The notes beneath the pieces were generated by a model. It saw nothing but the letters and a program-made list of their open reading frames with translations, was not told the DNA's origin and searched no databases. A program made the translations under genes and the position numbers. From Gammaproteobacteria bacterium (GTDB taxonomy: Bacteria; Pseudomonadota; Gammaproteobacteria; Pseudomonadales; Azotimanducaceae), in contig JAUILI010000001.1 of assembly GCA_030433075.1 (NCBI GenBank), positions 1-64,000 on the forward strand: a stretch of DNA of 64,000 nt, in the 5' to 3' direction. Shown piece by piece: positions 8,152 to 16,548 of this stretch. Numbering within the stretch: the first letter of the stretch is position 1; every line of letters starts with the position of its first letter.

Positions 8152-9158
8152 CCCGCCTTCAGGGCATCGATGATCTTCTTCTGCTCAGCCACGGGCACGG
8201 TGCTGTAGGCCGCGGAGGTGCGATCCACGATATCGCCGTAGCGCGACAGGATGCCGGCCGCCACGTCCTTCGGCTCCGCCACCACGGCGAATTCCTTCAG
8301 GATGTCATCGGTGATGAGCTCGCCCATCTCCACCCACTTGCCTTCCTTCGACATGGCGTTGAGCACGCCCTGAAGCTCCCCGGCGCCAATGGAGTCGAGC
8401 ACGCCCTTGTAGGCCGGCGTCGAGCCGTAGAAGGCGATCTGCTTGGTGACCGTGGCCTTCGCTTCGGCAAAGCTCTTCTCGTCGCTGCCCGTCACCACAA
8501 AGCAGGGGTAGGCGATCTGGAAATCTTCCCGGCGCCGCCCGGCCTTCGCAAAGCCCTTCTCCAGGGCCGGCAGGGTCACCTGACGGAGGTAGGCTTCCGT
8601 GGTGAAGGCGTGGACGATCATGCCGTCCGCGACCTCCCCCGCCACCTGGGTCATGACCGGGCCCACGGCGGCAAGAAACACCTTCGGGGCGCCATATTGG
8701 GTGTTTGTGGGCGTAAACATGGGGGTCATCAGCGTGTGCTGATAGTAATCGCCGCGGAACTTCAGGGGCTCGCCGTCGTACCAGCTCGCCCAGATGGCGC
8801 GCATGGCGGAAATCAGTTCGCGCATCTGCTTGGCCGGAGCATCGTGCCAGGGCATGGAGAAGCGCTTGGTGATGTGGGGCTTGATCTGCGACCCGAGGCC
8901 CAGGATGAAGCGCCCCTTAGAGTAGGCGTTAAGATCATGGCCCAGGTTCGCCAGGGTCATGGGGCTTCGGGAGAAAGCCACGGCGATGGAGGTCATGAGC
9001 TCAATCTCCCGGCTCTGCCCCGCGGCCACGGCCAGGGGCAGGAAGGGATCGTGAGCCGTTTCCGCCGTCAGCGCCCCGCTGTAGCCCATTTCCTCTAACC
9101 GGGCGATTTCCCCGGGTACGGCCTCTAGATTGGTGGTTAAACCGGCATCGACTCGCAT
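8148..9158 (-). CDS. LLM-class F420-dependent oxidoreductase 1
   Basis: Luciferase-like TIM-barrel oxidoreductase, probably using F420 rather than FMN. The 336-residue protein starts MRVDAGLTTNLE and has typical LLM segments: LEEMGYSGALTAET, LMTSIAVAFSRSPM, GRFILGLGSQ and the C-terminal DGMIVHAF region. The start is set at the ATG whose product aligns with the usual barrel N-terminus; upstream in-frame sequence is not LLM-like. It is convergent with the F420/idi block and divergent from htpX. The substrate cannot be deduced. Confidence 0.85.
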   Translation of the reverse strand: MRVDAGLTTNLEAVPGEIARLEEMGYSGALTAETAHDPFLPLAVAAGQSREIELMTSIAVAFSRSPMTLANLGHDLNAYSKGRFILGLGSQIKPHITKRFSMPWHDAPAKQMRELISAMRAIWASWYDGEPLKFRGDYYQHTLMTPMFTPTNTQYGAPKVFLAAVGPVMTQVAGEVADGMIVHAFTTEAYLRQVTLPALEKGFAKAGRRREDFQIAYPCFVVTGSDEKSFAEAKATVTKQIAFYGSTPAYKGVLDSIGAGELQGVLNAMSKEGKWVEMGELITDDILKEFAVVAEPKDVAAGILSRYGDIVDRTSAAYSTVPVAEQKKIIDALKAG

Positions 9159-9315
9159 GGTGCGTGCTCCCCTCCGTCTTTGATGATGATGGATTCTAGG
9201 AAGGCCCCGGGGAGCCGTCCAGCGCCGGGGCTTCGCAAGATTTATCCCCAGCCCCTTGAACTTCCCCGGCCCCAGTCCCATCTTTCCCTCTCCTAAGCCC
9301 CTGGAGCGCAATGCT

Positions 9316-10200
9316 GTGCAGCGGATTTTCCTCTTTCTTCTAACCAACCTCGCCGTGGTGGTGCTAGCCGGCATCACCCTGAACCTTCTCGGGGTGGGCA
9401 GTATCCTCGCGGCCAACGGCATCGACCTGAACCCCGGCGCCCTGCTCGCCTTCTGCGCGGTCTTCGGCATGAGCGGCGCCTTTGTGTCCCTGCTGCTTAG
9501 CAAATTCATGGCCAAGCAAAGCACGGGGACGCAAATCCTCACCGCAGCCCGGAACCGGGAAGAGCAGTGGCTTTTGTCCACGGTGGAGGAGTTGGCAAAG
9601 GAGGCAGGCATCGGCATGCCCGAGGTGGGCGTTTTCCCGGCGGAGCAACCGAACGCCTTCGCCACAGGCTGGAATCGGAATCAGGCGCTCGTGGCCGTCT
9701 CCACGGGGCTTCTACGAAACATGGGGCCCAGCGAAGTACGGGCTGTGCTGGCCCACGAAATCGGCCACGTGGCCAATGGAGACATGGTCACTCTGGCCCT
9801 GGTGCAGGGGGTGGTGAACACCTTCGTCATGTTCCTGGCGCGGGTGGCTGGCTTCTTCGTGGATCGGGTACTGCTCAAGAATGAGCGGGGCCTGGGCATG
9901 GGCTATTTCATTACCAGCATCGTCATGGAACTCGTGCTCGGCATGCTGGCCATGACCGTGGTGATGTGGGTCTCCCGGCGCCGGGAGTTTCGCGCCGACG
10001 CCTTCGGGGCCCGGCTGGCGGGGCGCGACGCGATGATCGCGGCGCTGGAGCGCCTGCGCGTTGGCGATCAGCTGCCCGATGCCATGCCCGCCACCATGCA
10101 AGCCTTTGGTATTCGCGCTGGCCATCCCCGGGGCTTCGAGGCCCTCTTCCGCTCCCATCCGCCCCTAGAGGAACGGATCGAAGCGCTCCGCCGGGGCTAA
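9316..10200 (+). CDS. htpX: Protease HtpX (membrane zinc metalloprotease)
   Basis: Inner-membrane M48 zinc protease involved in quality control of membrane proteins. The product is 294 residues, essentially the E. coli length. It has two N-terminal membrane segments beginning [15 protein letters not shown], the zinc motif HEIGH in [12 protein letters not shown], a second membrane pair, and the downstream glutamate in [11 protein letters not shown]. The GTG at 9316 is chosen because GGAG lies about nine bases upstream and the N-terminus then matches HtpX. A tandem repeat covers the stop codon. Confidence 0.95.
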   Translation: MQRIFLFLLTNLAVVVLAGITLNLLGVGSILAANGIDLNPGALLAFCAVFGMSGAFVSLLLSKFMAKQSTGTQILTAARNREEQWLLSTVEELAKEAGIGMPEVGVFPAEQPNAFATGWNRNQALVAVSTGLLRNMGPSEVRAVLAHEIGHVANGDMVTLALVQGVVNTFVMFLARVAGFFVDRVLLKNERGLGMGYFITSIVMELVLGMLAMTVVMWVSRRREFRADAFGARLAGRDAMIAALERLRVGDQLPDAMPATMQAFGIRAGHPRGFEALFRSHPPLEERIEALRRG

Positions 10201-10227
10201 GCTGAAGCGCTCCGCCGGGGCTAAGCT
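10180..10227. repeat. Perfect 24-bp tandem duplication over the htpX stop
   Basis: Bases 10180-10203 are repeated exactly at 10204-10227. Each copy begins gaagcgctcc and contains the GCTAAG sequence with the htpX stop codon. The first copy encodes the last htpX residues and the second fills the whole gap to the stop codon of the convergent thioesterase. It looks like a recent slippage or duplication event. Confidence 0.95.
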
Positions 10228-10637
10228 TAGGCGGTGCTTAGGGGCACGAGGCGAACCGTCGACGTGCCCTTGGCGAGCACCCGTCCCTCTTCATCCTTAA
10301 GCTGACCCTCAAGGAATACGGTCTGCTTCCCCGCGCGCTCGATCCAACCCTCGGCCACCACGGGGCCCGGGGTGGCCGGGCGGAAGAAGCTGATCTTGAT
10401 CTCTAGCGTGGCGATCCAGAAGCCCTGCCCAAAGCGGCCGATGCAGGCGTGGGCCATGGCGGAATCGATCCAGCCGGTCACGAAGCCGCCCTGGGCAATG
10501 CCCCCGGTGTGGCACATCTCGGGCTTGACGGTGAAGCGGATTGTCGAGCGCCCGGCCTCGCCGTCGAGGGCGAGCACCTCCCCGTCACCCAGGGTTTTCA
10601 GAAGACTGTTCGGGGCCACATCGGGGGTCGTGCTCAA
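10227..10637 (-). CDS. PaaI-type hotdog thioesterase
   Basis: Probable acyl-CoA thioesterase of the hotdog fold, 136 residues. It shows the family pattern around HTGGIAQGGFVTGWIDSAMA, followed by TLEIKISFFRPA and the terminal strands GRVLAKGTSTVRLV. The start is TTG at 10637 with AAGGAG seven bases upstream; its TTGA overlaps the stop of the upstream enoyl-CoA hydratase gene. It is the third gene of a minus-strand operon with an LLM oxidoreductase and the hydratase, so an acyl-CoA substrate is likely. Confidence 0.82.
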   Translation of the reverse strand: MSTTPDVAPNSLLKTLGDGEVLALDGEAGRSTIRFTVKPEMCHTGGIAQGGFVTGWIDSAMAHACIGRFGQGFWIATLEIKISFFRPATPGPVVAEGWIERAGKQTVFLEGQLKDEEGRVLAKGTSTVRLVPLSTA

Positions 10638-11497
10638 GGGGTTTCTCCTTCGTTAGATTCCGGGGACGGGGCGCCGCCTTCGCGATAGTCGCCGAAGGCC
10701 GCATCCCTCTGGCTTAGGGTTTGGGTGAGGCCCTGCTCGCGAATGGCGCGCAGGTGGGCCCGGGACGATTCCCCGAGCATGGCCAGGGCCTGAAGCTCCG
10801 TGCCGGCGCGCACGGCGGCGCGGAAGCCCATGAGCTCCAGCTGGCGGTGCACGGCCCGCTTGTTGAATTGCTGCACATCCGGGGGCACCTGAGCGATTTT
10901 CTGGGCCACGGCCAGTACCGCGTCCTGAAGCTCGGCGGCGGGGAAGGCGCGGTTGGCAAAGCCACAGGCCGCGGCCTCCGTGCCGGACATGGCATCCCCC
11001 GTCAGCATGAGCTCCATGGCCCGACGTAGACCCACGATCCAAGGAAAGAACTGGTTATCCGGGGGGCTGATGGCGCGGACCACGGGGTAGCCAATGCGCG
11101 CATCCTCCGCGACGTAAACCAGATCGCAGGCCGTGGCCAACTCCGTGCCCCCGGCCAGGCAATAGCCTTCCACGGCAGCGATGACGGGCTTCGCCAGATC
11201 GTTCATGCGAAAGAAGCCATCCACCACATGCCGGGGCCAGTTCCCCAGGCCCCCGGGGGTGTAGAAGGGCTGGTTTTCCGCGCTGTTCTGCTTCAGATCG
11301 TAGCCGGCGGAAAAATGACCGCCGGCCCCGCGAAGAATGGTGACCCGAAGGGTGGGGTCCTGATCAATCCGCTCGAGCGCTGCGAAGAGTTCGCTGCGCA
11401 GGGCATTGGACAGGGGATTCCGCTTCTCCGGGCGATTCAGCGTCAACCGAGCCACGCCCCCGGGGAGGCGTTCTTCCTCGACGAGGGCGTCGCTCAT
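10634..11497 (-). CDS. Enoyl-CoA hydratase/isomerase family protein
   Basis: Crotonase-fold enzyme of 287 residues, acting on acyl-CoA thioesters in the cytoplasm. Visible hallmarks are LTLNRPEKRNPLS at the N-terminus, the oxyanion-hole segment FSAGYDLK, and AAVEGYCLAGGTELATACDL, ending with the VRAISPPDNQF region. The exact reaction is undetermined because crotonases are diverse. It lies four bases after the LLM gene and overlaps the thioesterase gene, so the three form one operon. Confidence 0.85.
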   Translation of the reverse strand: MSDALVEEERLPGGVARLTLNRPEKRNPLSNALRSELFAALERIDQDPTLRVTILRGAGGHFSAGYDLKQNSAENQPFYTPGGLGNWPRHVVDGFFRMNDLAKPVIAAVEGYCLAGGTELATACDLVYVAEDARIGYPVVRAISPPDNQFFPWIVGLRRAMELMLTGDAMSGTEAAACGFANRAFPAAELQDAVLAVAQKIAQVPPDVQQFNKRAVHRQLELMGFRAAVRAGTELQALAMLGESSRAHLRAIREQGLTQTLSQRDAAFGDYREGGAPSPESNEGETP

Positions 11498-11501
11498 GGA
11501 C

Positions 11502-12494
11502 CTAGCGCTTGAAGGCCGAGGCCGTGAAGGCCTTGAGGGTGGCCTCCGCGGAGGCCGCGTCGAGGGCCAGGGGCGCGATGATGGCCGTGTCGACCCCCGT
11601 CTCCATGGCCCAGCGAATGCGCTCCTGGCACTCCCCGGCGCTGCCGATCACGCCGATTTCGTCCACCAGCTGGTCCGTTAAGGCCCCGGAGGTTTTCTCC
11701 CGATCCTTCGCCGCCCAGCCCTCGCGGATCGCTGCGGCGGCCTCTTCGTAGCCCGCCCAGGCGAGGAAGGCGTTGTACTGAGGCGTCGCGTAATAGGGCG
11801 CGAAGGCCGCGCGGAAGGCGTTCCGGGCCCGGTCCTTATCGTCGGTCACGCAAACCATGAAGCGGTTGACCACCTCCGGCTGCTCCGTCTTGCCACCGCG
11901 CTCCGCTCCGATGGCCACGTGTTCCATCATCTTCGGCAGCGCGAGCTTCGGCCAAAGGTTGAAGATGACGCCGTCGGAGACCGCGGCCGCTTCTTCAATC
12001 ATCTTCGAGCGCAGAGCCGCCATGTACACCGGAGGCGGCGATTCCAGGGGCGGCTGACGATAGCCGTGGCTCTGTAGCGTATCCCCGTCAAAGTCGCTCT
12101 TTTCCCCAGCGAGCATGGACTTCACCAGGCGCACCGTTTCGCTGACGCGAGTGAGAGGCTTTTCCAGGGGGATGCCGTTCCAGCCCGTCATCATGGTTTT
12201 GCTTGAAGAGCCCAAACCCATGACAAAGCGCCCCGGGAGCTGCTGCGCGACGGTGTAAGCCGTGGCCGCCAGCACCGAAGGGGCCCGGGTATAGACCGGC
12301 GTGACGGCGATGCCGACGCGCAGGCGCTCCGTGTGATCCCCCAGGATGGCGGCTAGGGTGAGGGCATCGGGCGCGCCCCCGTCCCCAAACCAAGCATCGC
12401 TGTAGCCTTCTGCTTCCGCCCATTGGGCCCGGGCGATGGTGTCCGAAACCTTCGGACCCCCGGGTAAGGTAACTGCTACGCGCTTCTCCGCCAT
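11502..12494 (-). CDS. LLM-class F420-dependent oxidoreductase 2
   Basis: Second luciferase-like oxidoreductase, 330 residues, probably F420-dependent given the biosynthetic cluster nearby. It starts MAEKRVAVTLPGGPKVSD and has AEAEGYSDAWFGDGGAPD, LRVGIAVTPVYTRAPSV, LPGRFVMGLGSSS and a C-terminal GSAGECQERIRWAMETG segment, all typical of the family. GGGGAGAGC precedes the ATG. It heads the operon with the enoyl-CoA hydratase and thioesterase, suggesting oxidation or reduction of an acyl-CoA or acid intermediate. Confidence 0.85.
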   Translation of the reverse strand: MAEKRVAVTLPGGPKVSDTIARAQWAEAEGYSDAWFGDGGAPDALTLAAILGDHTERLRVGIAVTPVYTRAPSVLAATAYTVAQQLPGRFVMGLGSSSKTMMTGWNGIPLEKPLTRVSETVRLVKSMLAGEKSDFDGDTLQSHGYRQPPLESPPPVYMAALRSKMIEEAAAVSDGVIFNLWPKLALPKMMEHVAIGAERGGKTEQPEVVNRFMVCVTDDKDRARNAFRAAFAPYYATPQYNAFLAWAGYEEAAAAIREGWAAKDREKTSGALTDQLVDEIGVIGSAGECQERIRWAMETGVDTAIIAPLALDAASAEATLKAFTASAFKR

Positions 12495-12652
12495 GCTCTC
12501 CCCCTGCTTTGCAAATTGAGGGCCGAAGCGTCGCATCGGCTCCGTTCCCGATCAAGCCTTCCTCGCCTGCCCAGCCCTCCGCGGCGATGCTATGCTCCCG
12601 GCCCGGCGCGCACGCGCGTCATTCCATGGCGCTTAGGGGGAAGGAACCAGGC

Positions 12653-13705
12653 ATGACCGACGCACCCGTACTCACACCCATTCGACCGGGCCACGAATTC
12701 GATCAAAAGGCGCTGCAGCGCTTTCTCCAAAGCCAAGCTTCCGGCTTCGACGGCGAGCTGGAAATCCTTCAGTTTGAAGGCGGTCAGTCAAACCCGACCT
12801 TTCTCCTGAAAACGGCCAACGGCGAGTACGTGCTCCGCAAGCAACCCCCGGGGGAGCTGCTCCCCTCCGCCCATCAGGTGGACCGGGAATATCGGGTGAT
12901 GAAGGCTCTGGAAAGCACCGAGGTGCCCGTGCCCCGCATGATTGCCCTGGAAAACGAGGGTACGGTGCTCGGTACGCGCTTCTACGTGATGGAAAAGGTG
13001 GAGGGGCGGGTCCTCACCGATCTCCAGCTTCCCGACCTTTCGCCGGCAGATCGGCGGGCGGTGTATCTCGACCTCGCCACCGTGCTCGCCAAGCTGCACC
13101 AGGTCACGCCGGAAACGCAGGGCCTTGGGGACTACGGCCGCCCGGGCAACTACTACACTCGACAGATCTCCCGCTGGAGCCGGCAGTACGAAGCCTCCAA
13201 GACGGAAAGCATTGAAGCCATGGATCAGCTCATGGCTTGGCTGCCGGAGCACATGCCGGATACGGACGAAGCCCGCATCGTCCACGGGGATTACCGCCTA
13301 GGTAACGTGATGCTCCACCCCACGGAGCCGCGCATCGTGGCCGTGCTGGACTGGGAGCTTTCCACCCTCGGCCATCCCCTGGCGGACCTGGGCTATCTGT
13401 GCATGGACTACCATTCGCCCGGCTACGACGGCCAGGGCCTTGGTGCCATCGAGGACCTCGCGGCCCATGGCATCCCCTCGGAAGCGGAAATGCTCGCCCA
13501 CTATTGCCAGGCCACGGGGCGTGACGGCATCGAGAACTGGACCTTCTATCTGGTCTACAACCTCTTCCGGTCCGCCGCCATCATCCAGGGCGTGTACAAG
13601 CGGGGCCTCGACGGCAACGCCGCCTCGGCGCAGGCGCTGGAGTACAAGGAGGTCTGCCGGTCCCGCTCCGAGCTGGCCTGGTCCCTGGTGGAGCAGGCGC
13701 GCTAA
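12653..13705 (+). CDS. Phosphotransferase family protein (ACAD10/11 kinase-like)
   Basis: Aminoglycoside-phosphotransferase-fold kinase of 350 residues, related to the N-terminal domain of ACAD10/ACAD11, which phosphorylate hydroxyacyl-CoAs. It shows LQFEGGQSNPTFLL (nucleotide loop), YVLRKQPPGELLPSAH (lysine), the catalytic loop VHGDYRLGNVM and the metal-binding VLDWELSTLGHPLADLGY. The start follows a GGGGGAAGGAA ribosome binding site. Neighbouring acyl-CoA genes support a lipid-catabolic role rather than antibiotic resistance. Confidence 0.85.
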   Translation: MTDAPVLTPIRPGHEFDQKALQRFLQSQASGFDGELEILQFEGGQSNPTFLLKTANGEYVLRKQPPGELLPSAHQVDREYRVMKALESTEVPVPRMIALENEGTVLGTRFYVMEKVEGRVLTDLQLPDLSPADRRAVYLDLATVLAKLHQVTPETQGLGDYGRPGNYYTRQISRWSRQYEASKTESIEAMDQLMAWLPEHMPDTDEARIVHGDYRLGNVMLHPTEPRIVAVLDWELSTLGHPLADLGYLCMDYHSPGYDGQGLGAIEDLAAHGIPSEAEMLAHYCQATGRDGIENWTFYLVYNLFRSAAIIQGVYKRGLDGNAASAQALEYKEVCRSRSELAWSLVEQAR

Positions 13706-13733
13706 GCGCTCCAGCCGCTTCGTCAGACCCCCC

Positions 13734-13772
13734 AAAAAAAAGGCCCCGGAGCTCACGCTGCGGGGCCTTTTT
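13734..13772. terminator. Bidirectional intrinsic terminator
   Basis: A run of eight A residues (13734-13741), a perfect GGCCCCG/CGGGGCC stem (13742-13748 with 13761-13767) and a T run (13768-13772) lie between two convergent genes, so the structure works on both strands. Confidence 0.9.
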
Positions 13773-13785
13773 ATTTCTCTGGATC

Positions 13786-14826
13786 TTAGAGCATGACGTC
13801 GGCGAGCAGCTCGATGGCTTCGGGCTGGGCCGAGCCGATGAGCATGGAGCCCACCTCGCCGCGCTTGTCTGCGTCCTTCCAGCGCTGGGCCCGCTCCCGG
13901 ATGCGATCCGCCGGTCCCACTAGGTGGCAGGCATCGATGAGCTCCGCGGGGACCGCGGCCATGGCCTCGTCCTTCCGCCCGGCCAGGTAGAGATCCTGGA
14001 TCTTCACCGCGGCCTCTTCGAAGCCAAGGCGCTTGGCGTAGTCGTTATAGAAGTTCTTATCCCGGGCGCCCATGCCGCCGATGTAAAGAGCCATGCTGCC
14101 CCGGAGGGGCATCATGCATTCCTCAACGTTATCGCCGAGCACGCAGCTGACGAAGGGCGCGACGTCGAAGTTGAGCATGGACTTGCCGTTACCGGCCCGG
14201 GCAAAGCCCGTCTCGATGGGCTCCTTGAAGATGTTGAACTGATCCGGGTCCATCCACACGGGGAAGAAGCCATCGCAGGTTTCCGCCGCCGCGGCCACGC
14301 CCGTGGGGGTGATGGTGGCGGCATAGATGGGGATGTCTTCCGTGCAGTGGAGAATGCTCTTCAGGGGCTTGCCGAGGCCCGTGGCCCCCTCCCCTTTATA
14401 GGGAAGCTGGTACTGCTTGCCGTCGAATTCCAGCGCCCCTTCTCGAGCGAAGATCTGCTTCATGATCTGCACGTACTCTTTAAGGCGCGTCACGGGCTTG
14501 CCATAGGGCACGCCGTGCCAGCCTTCCACCACCTGGGGACCGGAGGCCCCGAGGCCCACAATGAAGCGGTCGTTGGAGAGCTGCGCTAGACTCATCGCCG
14601 TCATGGCCGCCATGGCCGGGGAGCGTGCCGGCATCTGCATGATGGCCGTGCCCACGCGAATTTTCGTGGTGTTCGCCAGAATCCAGGTAGCCGGGGTGAT
14701 GGCATCGGAGCCGTAGGCCTCCGCCGTCCACACCGAATCATAGCCGCAGGATTCCGCGTGCTTGATGGCGTCCATGGGCAGGTTCATGCGCGAACCTGAA
14801 TAACCAACGAGCATTCCGAGCTTCAT
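13786..14826 (-). CDS. LLM-class F420-dependent oxidoreductase 3
   Basis: Third luciferase-like enzyme, 346 residues. It begins MKLGMLVGYSGSRMNLPM, with AESCGYDSVWTAEAYGSDA, RVGTAIMQMPARSPAM, NDRFIVGLGASGPQVVEGWHG and YAATITPTGVAAAAETCDG, a pattern common in F420-dependent LLM proteins. A GGGAGAG ribosome binding site precedes the ATG. It is divergent from the alpha/beta hydrolase gene with a 55-base gap that probably holds both promoters. The substrate is unknown. Confidence 0.86.
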   Translation of the reverse strand: MKLGMLVGYSGSRMNLPMDAIKHAESCGYDSVWTAEAYGSDAITPATWILANTTKIRVGTAIMQMPARSPAMAAMTAMSLAQLSNDRFIVGLGASGPQVVEGWHGVPYGKPVTRLKEYVQIMKQIFAREGALEFDGKQYQLPYKGEGATGLGKPLKSILHCTEDIPIYAATITPTGVAAAAETCDGFFPVWMDPDQFNIFKEPIETGFARAGNGKSMLNFDVAPFVSCVLGDNVEECMMPLRGSMALYIGGMGARDKNFYNDYAKRLGFEEAAVKIQDLYLAGRKDEAMAAVPAELIDACHLVGPADRIRERAQRWKDADKRGEVGSMLIGSAQPEAIELLADVML

Positions 14827-14881
14827 GGCAGGTCTCTCCCTCGAGGCTTAGCCGAAAATGACCCAAGGAGTATAGGGCCCC

Positions 14882-15820
14882 ATGACCAGCCTTGCGACCT
14901 ACGGCGTCAACGCCTTTCTGCGTCTGGTGGTGAAGCGAAATCTTGCCAAGGGGACCTTTACTCCGGCGCGGATAGCCACGCAGCGGGCGCAGCTGGAACG
15001 GGCTGGCGCGCGCGGCCGCTGGCCCGGCGCCGTCAGCATTACCGCTCAGACCCTCGGTACCCAGCCTGCGGAGCGGGCGGCGCTTGGGGCGCCGGAACTC
15101 CCTCACCATGCGGTGCTCTACCTCCACGGAGGCGGCTATCTCGTGGGCTCCCCGGCCGTGTATCGGCCCCTGGCGGGGACGCTCGCCGCGCGGCTTTCAG
15201 CGCCGGTCTACACCCTCGCGTATCGCCTTGCGCCCGAGCACCCCTACCCCGCGGCCTTAGACGACGCCTACGCGGCCTATCAGGCCCTGCGCGCCGCCGG
15301 CCACGCCCCGGAGCAGATTGCCATCATGGGCGATTCCGCCGGGGGCAACCTCACCGTTGCCCTCCTGCAGCGCCTTCGGGACGAGGGCTTGCCTTTGCCC
15401 GCCAGCGCCGTCCTCCTTTCTCCCTGGGGCCAGCTCGGAGGGAGTAGCCCCTCCCGCCGGGCCCATGCGCGCAAGGAGGCCATGCTTCCCCCCGATCGCC
15501 TGGAGGAGGCCGCGAGGGCCTACGCGGGGGATCTGCCCCTGGAGGATCCCCGCCTTTCCGTCATCTTCGGCAGCCTTGACGCCTTCCCGCCCCTCATGAT
15601 CCACGTGGGCTCGGAGGAGGTCCTCCTAGACGATAGCCAGGCCCTCGCGGCGGCGGCGCGCAGCGCTGGCGTACCCTGCGATCTGACCGTGTGGCAAAAG
15701 CAGCCCCACGTCTTCCCCGCCTTCTTTGAACTTCTCCCCGAGGGACGGGCGGCCCTAGAGGCCTGCGCCGCCTTTATTTTGCGTCAATGGCTGAAGGCAG
15801 CGGGGCCCGGGGTCGGCTAA
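14882..15820 (+). CDS. Alpha/beta hydrolase of the hormone-sensitive-lipase family
   Basis: Esterase of 312 residues. It has the HGGGYLVGSP oxyanion motif, the nucleophile elbow GDSAGGN, and the acid and histidine regions IHVGSEEVLLDDS and KQPHVFPAF, giving a complete Ser-Asp/Glu-His triad. No signal peptide is evident, so it is probably cytoplasmic. AAGGAG lies about 12 bases before the ATG. It may hydrolyse esters formed by the nearby oxygenases, but this is inference from context only. Confidence 0.87.
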   Translation: MTSLATYGVNAFLRLVVKRNLAKGTFTPARIATQRAQLERAGARGRWPGAVSITAQTLGTQPAERAALGAPELPHHAVLYLHGGGYLVGSPAVYRPLAGTLAARLSAPVYTLAYRLAPEHPYPAALDDAYAAYQALRAAGHAPEQIAIMGDSAGGNLTVALLQRLRDEGLPLPASAVLLSPWGQLGGSSPSRRAHARKEAMLPPDRLEEAARAYAGDLPLEDPRLSVIFGSLDAFPPLMIHVGSEEVLLDDSQALAAAARSAGVPCDLTVWQKQPHVFPAFFELLPEGRAALEACAAFILRQWLKAAGPGVG

Positions 15821-15864
15821 AATTACCCGATCAAGCAGCCCACTAATTAGGAAGGAGCAGCGCC

Positions 15865-16548
15865 ATGGCCCAGGGCTCAACCCCGCAAGCCGTCACCCGG
15901 TTTAAGCAGCGTCTCACCTGGGGCCTCGGCCTCGCCGCCCTCCTCATCGTAGGCGCGGGCCTCTACCCCCTCCTTGCCCCCCTGGGGCCGCCGAAGGCTG
16001 GGGAGCACTACACGGACCTGGGAGCCCCGGAACGGCCGCCCCGGGGGCCCGTCACGGTGGTGGAATTCTTCTCCTACGGCTGCGTGCACTGCAAAAACTT
16101 TGATCCCCAGATCGAACGCTGGACTGAAGGACTTCCCGAGGACGTGCGCTTCAAACGCGCCCCGGTGGCGTTCTCCGCCAGCTGGGGCCTTCTCGCCAAG
16201 GCCTACCACGCTGCCGAGCGCCTCGGCATCCTAGAAGCCAATCACCAGCGCCTCTTCTCCGCCCTCCACGATGCGGGCCTCGCCCTGAATACGGAGGACG
16301 CGGTGGTGCAGTTCTTCGATGGCCACGGCACCGATGGGCGGAGCTTCCGCCGGGCCCTCCGGGACCCCGCGGTGGAAGAGGCCCTTGCAGAGGACGGCGC
16401 CCTGGCCCGGCGCTACGGCATTCGGGCCGTGCCCACGCTCGTGGTCGATGGCCGCTATCGCATTGATGACCCTTCCCTATCCCGGCAGCAAATTCTTCAG
16501 GTGGCCGACGCCCTCATTGCCCAGGCCCGGGAGGCACGTACACCGTGA
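15865..16548 (+). CDS. DsbA-family thiol:disulfide interchange protein
   Basis: Membrane-anchored or periplasmic thioredoxin-fold protein of 227 residues. A single hydrophobic segment (about residues 19-40) is followed by the active site YGCVHCKNFDP (cysteines about 73 and 76), a helical insertion, and the cis-proline segment AVPTLVVDGRYR. CVHC resembles the CPHC of DsbA but with Val for Pro. It could oxidise the cysteine-containing exported proteins of this region. Its stop overlaps the ppnN GTG start. Confidence 0.85.
   Translation: MAQGSTPQAVTRFKQRLTWGLGLAALLIVGAGLYPLLAPLGPPKAGEHYTDLGAPERPPRGPVTVVEFFSYGCVHCKNFDPQIERWTEGLPEDVRFKRAPVAFSASWGLLAKAYHAAERLGILEANHQRLFSALHDAGLALNTEDAVVQFFDGHGTDGRSFRRALRDPAVEEALAEDGALARRYGIRAVPTLVVDGRYRIDDPSLSRQQILQVADALIAQAREARTP

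Noticed and set aside
12653-13705. Aminoglycoside resistance gene
   Set aside because: The fold is shared, but sequence pattern and acyl-CoA neighbours fit the ACAD10/11-type kinase group instead.
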